DNA of 64,000 bases from Microvelia longipes (taxonomy: Eukaryota > Arthropoda > Insecta > Hemiptera > Veliidae): positions 32,703,257 through 32,767,256 of the forward strand of contig JACMZG010001913.1 of assembly GCA_018340805.1 (NCBI GenBank), written 5' to 3'. The position numbers and the translations under genes are program-made. Shown here in pieces: positions 55,960 to 64,000 of the stretch; the stretch's first letter is position 1; each line of letters opens with the position of its first letter. Below the pieces are notes generated by a model. That model was not told the origin of the DNA and did no database searches. It saw nothing but the letters and a program-made list of their open reading frames with translations.

Positions 55960-57470
55960 AACAATTTCTTAAGCCTTTAAATGACTATATTTGAAAAGAA
56001 GTCATTTTTTGTCCAATCTAGTGTCTTAAAAAAGTTACTAGTGTTATAAAATAGTGATTAATTCTTATAACACTACATTATCTTTTTATAAAAATTTATT
56101 TTCAATTAAACAGACTAAGGATAGGGTTTCTTTTGCACGCAGTGTACTTATCAATCCAAGTTAATTCCAACTTACTCATCAGTCTAAATGTAATGGGGAA
56201 GATGCATATTTGCCAAATATATTTTTATTTAAAAGTACTACATTTCATGAATAATAGCACTTACAAAATTTTTTTAGTGTTCCAATTATATTTAATAATT
56301 TTTTAAATTTACTGTTGTTGGGGCGGGTTGTTCAAGCCGAGACCAAATCACACCACAGCGGATTAATTTAGAACTATTTGTGGGTTATATTTTATTCCTT
56401 AACGTACCTTTTATTATACAGACTCCTAGCTGCTTTATTTTATTGCAAAACCGCTTCAAATGTTTTTAGTAAACTTGAAAAAAAATTATAAGAGTTGTTA
56501 TCACACTCTTATCACGTGTGATAACAATAATTTATGTGTTATCGGTGTATTTCAACTTTTTAATTATAATATTTTAACAATATTATAATTATATTTAGGC
56601 TATTTCAAATAATTAAAACGAAACATTAGTGATATTTTGTGTTTTAAAATGTTTTGTGCACGTAATAAACTATCAGTGATAAATTTATGAAATTATTACA
56701 TTGAATTTGAGGAAATAGTTATTCTTTAACTAATATCTACTAACTTTAATAAAAAAAAGGCATCAATAGAGCTTTTGTTGTAGTAATCTAAACGAAGCCG
56801 AATACTGCTTAAAATCGCATTCACATTTCCCAAATGTAAAATGATATATGTAGTACTTAATTTGAACAAAATAATTTAAAACTAGCAATTATTCACGTGA
56901 TTTTTTACAAAAGATAGTGCAGACTAATAAAATAATAACTATTTATCCCTATTCTAAGCAATAATATCATAATTTGAAAGAAACGTAAGGTAAAAAACAA
57001 TCAAGTGAAACTATATTGTTTTCACTAATCTCCGGACGGTTTTTCCTAAATTCTTTAGATCCTGGTTTGTATGATAATTTTGAGCATTGCTGGCTTAAAA
57101 ATAACTGGTATAACTAAAAATGGCTACTAACTCTAAAAGTAAAATACAACATCATAGTAATCGTCATTACGCATGCTCTTATTGGTATTACAAAGAAATC
57201 GATTTTTAAGACCTTTTGAAGCGTGAACTAGTTATAACTTAAACAAACTAATTAAACAGTAATTAACAGTAATTAAAGTTTTAAGACTTGTAAACTGTCA
57301 CCTTTGTCGCGACTTATAGTCATGTTATTTTAGAAACTTCCTGTATTCACTTTAAAACTTCACAAAAGAATTTTAATGATCAAGTAAATGATTCAAATAC
57401 GGTACGGCAGAGTTACGCAACATGCGGTCTGTGAACTCCTGGGGGGCTGCAGACCACGTAAATATACATA
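55960..57470. other. No recognisable gene; two short perfect palindromes
   Basis: TTATCACAC-type inverted sequence lies at about 56495-56530, and TAATTATAATATT/AATATTATAATTA at about 56562-56595. Otherwise AT-rich and without coding support. Confidence 0.35.
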
Positions 57471-57478
57471 CGGGCATG

Positions 57479-57479
<1 letters not shown>

Positions 57480-57541
<62 letters not shown>
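57480..57541. repeat. (TA)n microsatellite
   Basis: About 60 bp. Confidence 0.95.
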
Positions 57542-57544
<3 letters not shown>

Positions 57545-57647
57545 ATTATTAAAAATAATTATGCGAGAGACACATAGAAAATCTAACAAGCAAAATTCAA
57601 TCTATGCAATCCTACATCTGGGAACTGTTCTATTATTCGAAATTCTT

Positions 57648-58045
57648 CGTCATTGACGACTCGACATACTGTCATCTCTCACTCTGACCTTTGATTGAAA
57701 TTCCGAAGAATATAATGTAAAGTATTTACCAGACTTGAGCGGTGCCCTCTTATCACTAACATGCTTGGCAAGCAAAACATATATCATATGATACTACGAA
57801 TCATTTGAGCTTAGCAAAACATGAATAGTTGACTCTAAATAGTTTGCTCTCTAAGCATATGAGTGGTATGAGAGCACCGCTCGTCTATGGTAAATACTTC
57901 ACATTATATTCTTTGTCACATTCTTCATCACATTATATTGAAAGTCAGCGAGTGAGTTCAGCCTATGTTGACGCACTGATGAGTTAGACGTAACGAAACA
58001 GAGTGGGACACGACATTATGTCGAGCCATCAATGAAAAGTCCATT
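57648..58045. mobile_element. Foldback/MITE-like element, ~400 bp
   Basis: The outer pair is 'tcattgacgactcgacata' and 'tatgtcgagccatcaatga'. The inner pair is 'gaatataatgtaaagtattt' / 'aaatacttcacattatattc' and 'gagcggtgccctc' / 'gagagcaccgctc'. The centre is ~70 bp. Non-coding. Confidence 0.75.
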
Positions 58046-58079
58046 TTATGTATTTTTAAGATCTTCTAGGTGACTTTTA

Positions 58080-58215
58080 CATGTGTGTGCCTGTCATTAT
58101 CGCAGATTCTATTGCTTTTATGGTAGAGAGTTGATACTTGGTACAAAAATCAACCTTAAGGTTTATTGTACCTTTCGGAAAATAATTTTGCGTCAATAAC
58201 TATCGTTAATTACTA
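58080..58215 (+). repeat. Dispersed repeat family R1, short diverged copy
   Basis: 'tatggtagagagttgatactt' and 'aaaaatcaacctta' match the 49060-49160 and 45690-45760 copies. Confidence 0.4.
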
Positions 58216-58924
58216 AGCAAAACAACCGAAAATTCATAATTATCGAAATGTTCAGGGAAAAAGAGACCTACCAGAGGCTACTGTTATAATATAAAAAAAA
58301 TATAATCGTGAATATAGTGTTATTTATTTTTTATTTTTTTGAAAATTCACTGTACTTATACCCAACGGCCGTGAAAAAAAAAACAAGAACAATGCGTCCG
58401 CGATGCGGCCTAAAGACTAAAAGGCCGAAGGTATCTCATTTAGCCCTACATTGAAAACGTTCATAAAACGTATTATTGTTTATTCCCCAGGTTTTGTAAT
58501 TAATTTATAATAAAAATTTAGTCTAGACCGACAGATTTAGATCAGTTTTTTGATAAGTTCCGTCTCGAGCAAGTTGATCAACAAGTCCTTATAACAAGTT
58601 GATTTTTTGCAAGTTCATAATACCTAATGTACTGTGCATATCTTTTTAATAATCACTTTTGATTGGGCTGTAATAATTTTTCTTAAAAAACGTTGGAATG
58701 CTATTGAAGAATAAGAATCAGAAAATAGCTCACGATTTCATATAATTTTTTTACTTTTTTAAAAAATAAAAATATTTAAGGCCTTTGAGATAAACTTGGA
58801 GGAGCTATTTTGGATTATTATTGTAAATTATAATCAGGTAGTAGATGGGTTCGATCCAGAAGTTCAAAGTTCGGAGAACTCTGAGAGAATTTATACTTTA
58901 CATACAACAACTATGTTTTAGAAG

Positions 58925-59835
58925 GAAGAAGTGGAAATAATGTTGATAAGAGGTAGAAGTTTTTAGTCTACGGTGGAGAACAGTTGATAAGGCAGTAGAA
59001 GTTCTAACTTTCTGATGGAAAACACGTTGATAAGGAAGTATAGTTTCTTACTGTCTAGTGGAGAACACGTTCATAACGATATAGAAGTTCTAACTTTCTG
59101 ATAAAAACACATTGGAAGTTAGACTTTTTACTTTCCGGTGAAAAACACGTTGACAAGGAAGAAGGTTCCTACTGCTCAGTGGAGAACTTTTTGATAAAGA
59201 TGTGGAAGTTTTTACTTTCCGGTGGAAACACGTTGACAAGGAATAAGGTTCCTACTGCTCAGTGGAGAACTTTTTGATATAGATGTGGAAGTTTTAACTT
59301 TCCGGTGGAAAACACGTTAACAAGGAAAAAATTCCTACTGCTCAGTGGAGAACTTTTTGATAAGGATATGGAAGTTTTAACTTTCCGGTGGAAAACACGT
59401 TGATAAGGAAGAAGGTTCCTACTGCTCAGTGGAGAACTTTTAGATAAGGATGTGGAAGTTTTAACTTTCCGGTGGAAAACACGTTGATAAGGAAGAAGGT
59501 TCCTACTGCTCAGTGGAGAACTTTTTGATATGGATGTGGAAGTTTTAACTTTCCGGTGGAAAACACGTTGATAAGGAAGAAGGTTCCTACTGCTCAGTGG
59601 GGAACTTTTTGATATGGATGTGGAAGTTTTAAGTTTCCGGTGGAAAACACGTTGATAAAGAAGAAGGTTCCTACTGCTCAGTGGAGAACTTTTTGATATG
59701 GATGTGGAAGTTTTAACTTTCCGGTGGAAAACACGTTGATAAGGAAGAAGGTTCCTACTGCTCAGTGGAGAACTTTTTGATATGGATGTGGAAGTTTTAA
59801 GTTTCCGGTGGAAAACACGTTGATAAGGAAGTTTT
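58925..59835. repeat. 84 bp tandem repeat with an uninterrupted minus-strand frame
   Basis: Units contain AAGTTTTAACTTTCCGGTGG, AAAACACGTTGATAAGGAAG and TTCCTACTGCTCAGTGGAGA. Six to seven units at 59220-59835 are near-identical; those at 58925-59220 are diverged. Since 84 is a multiple of three, a 200-codon minus-strand frame stays open, repeating QRVFHRKVKTSTSISKSS. No ATG occurs in it. I regard it as a minisatellite unless transcripts show otherwise. Confidence 0.9.
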
Positions 59836-59879
59836 TCACTAGTGAAAAATGAAGTTATGGAGTCCAAATATAAGGGGAA

Positions 59880-61940
59880 TTAATAAACAAGTCTCTCCAC
59901 TGATGTTATAGTTCAAATATGGGGCTAGCTTTTAATCAAAGATGGGTTTTGCTCTTTAGGTAAAAGTTTATGGTTATAATGGAACTTTGTTTTTTTGTAT
60001 GTTGTATGTTATTGAGGTATTTTTATATAAATATCTATTTCCATGTTAATAAAGTAGCATAATTTTTTTATTTATTGTTTTTACTTATTTATGTTTATTG
60101 TATATCATAAGTTTATTGTATTTGGGTACAGCTAGATGCGAAGAAATTAAGAAACCGAAGTAAATTGAGTTATCAAATTGGTGACAATAGACAGAAGGAA
60201 AGCGAGGCGAGCTTAAGCACTCAAAATCATCGTCACCGTCTGACTTTCCCCTCACTTGTTAAGTGCTTTACCTCCACTTTCCTTAACATTCCTTGCAATT
60301 TTCACATTTTCTAATAAATTTATAATACGGCCTTTTTGGGCTATATGTAAAAACGTCGCCTCGTGCTTGTGGCTTATATGGTCCTCTTCAGTGATGTGCT
60401 GATATAACCTACTATATTGCTTTCGGAAGGACTCTTTAAAGTAAAGTAGGCTCTTCCAGGTTGGTCTCCATAGTCACTTCCACAGTCTCCACACTTGAGC
60501 GCATAAGTAGGACTTTAATCGTAGGTTCGATTTTGTCCTTGGCTTGAGATTGGGGGCTACGTAGCGAATTCAAATTCCGGAAACCAACATTAAAGCCATC
60601 CTTTCTTATTACCTTACCTTTTCTCTCTGATACAACCCCCATATAAGGCAACATCTTCAGTTGCCATATAAGGCACATCTTCATAATTGATAACTAAATA
60701 ATGAACTGATTACTAAATTTATATGTTATACTGTTAACTCTGAAAGCTGGCTCTGTCATTAATCTGGTAAGACTGATACCGAGGTATATCAAGAGGTCTG
60801 CTCTTCACGCCGTTGAAGGCTATTGGGACCCCAGTGTTTATGCTAATATATCATGCAAATAATAATATAAAATCTACAGGATTAAATAATTTACTGCATT
60901 ATATGTAGCAAGTTAATAACACTTTGTAAGAAAAAGCAATTTGTAAAGTGTCAAAATGTGCCAAAAAGTTTGTACAAATGAACCTTAATAATAGTATGAA
61001 GGTTTTAATTTTAGAGTTAAATATCTTTTATTTATATTATAAATTTACTATTAAACATTTTGTTACCCAATGTTTTATGTTTCTTGAGGTGAATGCCCTG
61101 ACAAGCCTTTATGCCCCAAATCTAGTGTTTAGTTTTATGATGAATCATGAAGTGATCATGCTTGTCGGTTTTATCTGTTAACTTGCAAAACTTGGTAGTA
61201 AATTATATTAAATAAGTACGTTGACAAGTTTCATTTTCAAAAACTTAAGTGTCGGCTAAGAAAATCTAAGGACAAATTAGTGCCGATTCATATTAGAGCC
61301 TTGGTTATTATCAAATAAATTGATCGAAGGATCCAAGCTTTTGATTAATAAATTCCCCATGTTCAGAGGTTCTTAACCTCTGAACATTCTTTATTTTGTT
61401 TACAATTTAGAAATTATTTTTACAATATTTTAGATTAGTAGTTTTAGTTCAACAAAATAACTGATCACACAAACGATAGAAATCTGAAAATTCCTAAACT
61501 GCTAGTAAGTAATCAAAATAAACCAGAAATATCAGTGTTGCCAATGTTTTCTCAAAAATTTATTATTAGGTACTTTATACAAAGTTTAATTACTTAATTA
61601 ATATATCGTATTTTTGAGTAATGTTATTAAGAAAATATGATTACAAGAAAAGCTCAAAAAATAAACAGGGGTTTTTACGAGGCGAAGTCCTTTGAAATTC
61701 ACTTAATAACCTGCAAAATTATTACCTCCACTTAATAATTTCTCCTCCTAGGGATTTTTGACTTATTTGTCATTATATTTAAATGTACCATAACTCCCTA
61801 GAAGACATATTATTACTAAAAACTTTTTAGTACTGTATTAAAATATTTTTATGACATTTTAGTTTAAATCACATTTTACAGCTTAACAGTTCTGTAATGC
61901 TGAGGTTTAATTCCGTAAGTAGATACAAATAATTATATGT
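59880..61940. other. No supported gene; one weak ORF and one perfect hairpin
   Basis: An 82-codon minus-strand ORF from ATG 60684 to 60436 lies in a GC-richer patch and includes a 'ttgccatataaggca' duplication at its start; I give it little weight. ATGTTCAGAGGTT/AACCTCTGAACAT at 61359-61387 is a perfect 13 bp stem with a 3-nt loop. The rest is AT-rich. Confidence 0.3.
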
Positions 61941-61949
61941 TTATAATAC

Positions 61950-62128
61950 AACACACGGTTAAAATCAGTTGACAGCGTGAGAAAATAATGCGAGAGAGCC
62001 AATGACGTTAGTCCTGGATGTCAAACCACCCCCTCAATTTTAAATCAGACCAACCTTACTTGTTCCTCAACTTTATTTTCCCCCGCTTTCAACTGATTTT
62101 AGCCATGTGTCGTACTATAATAGATGGT
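61950..62128. mobile_element. ~175 bp MITE, copy 2 (opposite orientation)
   Basis: The ends ACACGGTTAAAATCAGTTGA and TCAACTGATTTTAGCCATGT match the copy at 55788-55955. The inner 'gagagagccaatgacgttag' also matches, inverted. Confidence 0.85.
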
Positions 62129-62129
62129 T

Positions 62130-62770
62130 GTCTTCACTCTTTATATTCTTAACAAATCCATCATTGCTAAATATGACCAAAATAATTAAAATTTAAGCAA
62201 TAAAAATATATCCCTAATCATTTCATTAGGGTTTCCGTGCGCATGTTCGATCTATCCAGTTCTGTCATCGTGTACCCATTCTAGTTTCAGATTTGCATCA
62301 ATCAAACTGTTTATTCATCAAAGAATCAATCGATTGATGTCACACGTGATTGTCATGTGTTTTAGCACGTGCTATGTAATCATTTAAAAGTTGATGGTAA
62401 GTAAATATATATATGTTACTTAATATTTCCAATTTTATTGATAAATTTATAATAATTTTTATAAAATAATAAGAAACTGGGGTATTACTAAAAGTATTAT
62501 TAATTTATAACTTCTTTACAAATAAACAGCAATACTACTTACAAACTTACAGATAATTACAGGAAAATTGATCTGAGGACAGTGCGAGTATAATGAGTTC
62601 TCGTCGGGTTCAAAGAACGCTAAGATAAACATTACAAAGACAATGTGGAGTTCTTTCGTTGTTAACGTGTTTAAAATATAAACAAACACACTTACCAAGT
62701 ATAATTTTTAGAGGAAAATTTACTTGCTTATTATCATTTATAATTGTTTAAAGAAATTATATGTGTAAGG
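62130..62770. other. No recognisable gene
   Basis: AT-rich, with short inverted words 'cacacgtgattgtcatgtg' near 62341-62360. Confidence 0.35.
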
Positions 62771-62772
62771 AC

Positions 62773-62775
<3 letters not shown>

Positions 62776-62832
<57 letters not shown>

Positions 62833-62922
62833 GGAATCAATGTCAATCATGACATGAGACTTTTTAGTATATAAAGTTATTGTTGTCAATTGATAAGAAA
62901 TATAAGTTTCAGTCTTGCAATT

Positions 62923-62985
<63 letters not shown>
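62776..62985. repeat. Two (TA)n tracts flanking ~95 bp
   Basis: The TA tracts lie at 62776-62829 and 62927-62984 on either side of unique sequence. Confidence 0.9.
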
Positions 62986-62988
<3 letters not shown>

Positions 62989-62989
62989 A

Positions 62990-64000
62990 GTCTTGCATAT
63001 CCTACTTTTTCGTTATCCCGGGTCTATCCCCCGCAATGCCATCCATGTTATCAGCGAATATTGTAACAATAAATTTGGATACACGAGCTATTCATCTATT
63101 TTCTTCGCATATTGATTGTTAGTTTATACAAACATTGAGTAAAACCACATTACCATATCACCTGGGTATCTACTCCGAGATATATTGTGCGTAAACGTGA
63201 TTCTCACGCTGTTTCTCATAAAAACCTACCCATTGCCAGTGTTACCTTGATTATTTATACCCGAACACGTGGGTCATCCAGTATGTTATATTCCGTAATC
63301 TTAGTTGTTAATTATTCACCCAACAATTTCTGTAACATTTGCATTATTTTATTTCCCAAATCCAATTTGAATATTTGTCTGTTAATTGTATTTTTAGAAT
63401 ATATTTCATTAATTGTACAAAAATAAGAAATCACAGTGGAAAATTATTGATTATTTATTAAGTTATCAATTAATGTTAAATTATCGTCGTATATAATAAA
63501 ACTTGTATTGGTTCATGTTAGAGAAGGTCACGTTTATTCGATAATTAGGTTGCACGAGTGCCGCCTAACAATACAGAAGGTGACGGCGAAGGCGGCAATT
63601 ACGGGCGTCTTTGTGCAGTTGAATTAACTTTCATCTTGATTTAATTTGCGTTATTATTTTTCTCTTATGATATTAACGCATGTCGTGTTTATAAATAGTA
63701 GTTTGCGTTTTAAATATAGAAGGATAAAATAAATGGGTACGGGGCACCTCGTAACATTTCCTCGCGTATCCTCGAATTTACTATGTTGAACCTCTCCCTT
63801 TCGGACTAACTTGGATCATCCTAAGAATATTGAAATAACTTATCATGAGTGTAAGGCGATATATGTAAAAAAATAGAGGGAGGCGATTCTAGACATAATT
63901 TACAACAAATACCTAAAGGTGTACCTTTAAGTACTCCTTTGTTCTTTCTAATCCCAACTGTTTCGCTGCTAATACACATTTTGTATGTTTTTCCGGTGTT
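62990..64000. other. No recognisable gene; R1-type end near 63720
   Basis: 'aaatgggtacggggcacctcg' at about 63731 matches the R1-family 'gggtacggggtacc' signature. A frame at 63187-63426 has no coding support. Confidence 0.35.

Overview
The window looks like AT-rich, repeat-dense nuclear DNA of an invertebrate animal, most plausibly an arthropod. The signs are short spliceosomal introns, a Polinton/Maverick (adintovirus-like) element, a Jockey-type retrotransposon remnant, a pogo/Tigger-type transposase remnant, a tRNA-derived SINE family, many foldback/MITE elements and abundant (TA)n. I find no convincing host gene. The species cannot be read from the sequence.

Region 1 (1-23343) is a rearranged Polinton cluster. 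On the minus strand, 1521-5757 is a protein-primed family B DNA polymerase gene; a convergent unknown gene lies at 1-926. The stretch 6165-8010 holds scrambled Polinton pieces: a lysine-rich ORF, a second PolB C-terminus and a second copy of the small genes that precede the integrase. A 7.1 kb array of ~30 bp repeats (8010-15110) follows. Beyond it comes a collinear structural block: TBP-like gene, a small intron-bearing minus-strand gene, a regulatory island with CRE and X-box motifs, two small proteins, integrase with chromodomain, penton-like minor capsid protein, pVI-like protein, major capsid protein and adenain-type protease. Nearly every gene is broken by small indels or stops, so the cluster is a decaying relic, an unpolished assembly, or both. 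The upstream region and first exon of PolB occur twice, inverted (about 5440-6165 and 22681-23343). The right copy points a second PolB gene into a 1000-N gap.

Region 2 (24344-42000) has a large foldback element cut by the gap, a pogo-like transposase remnant, a SINE, a Jockey RT remnant, palindromic and simple tandem repeats, and one unexplained GC-richer open frame at 34125-34370.

Region 3 (41290-52395) is bounded by inverted arms of more than 1 kb that carry a TATA box, a short basic ORF and GC-rich hairpins. Inside are other inverted-repeat elements and a 38 bp satellite.

Region 4 (52400-64000) contains microsatellites, a second SINE copy, foldback elements, two copies of a ~170 bp MITE and an 84 bp minisatellite. 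Long stretches there show nothing recognisable.
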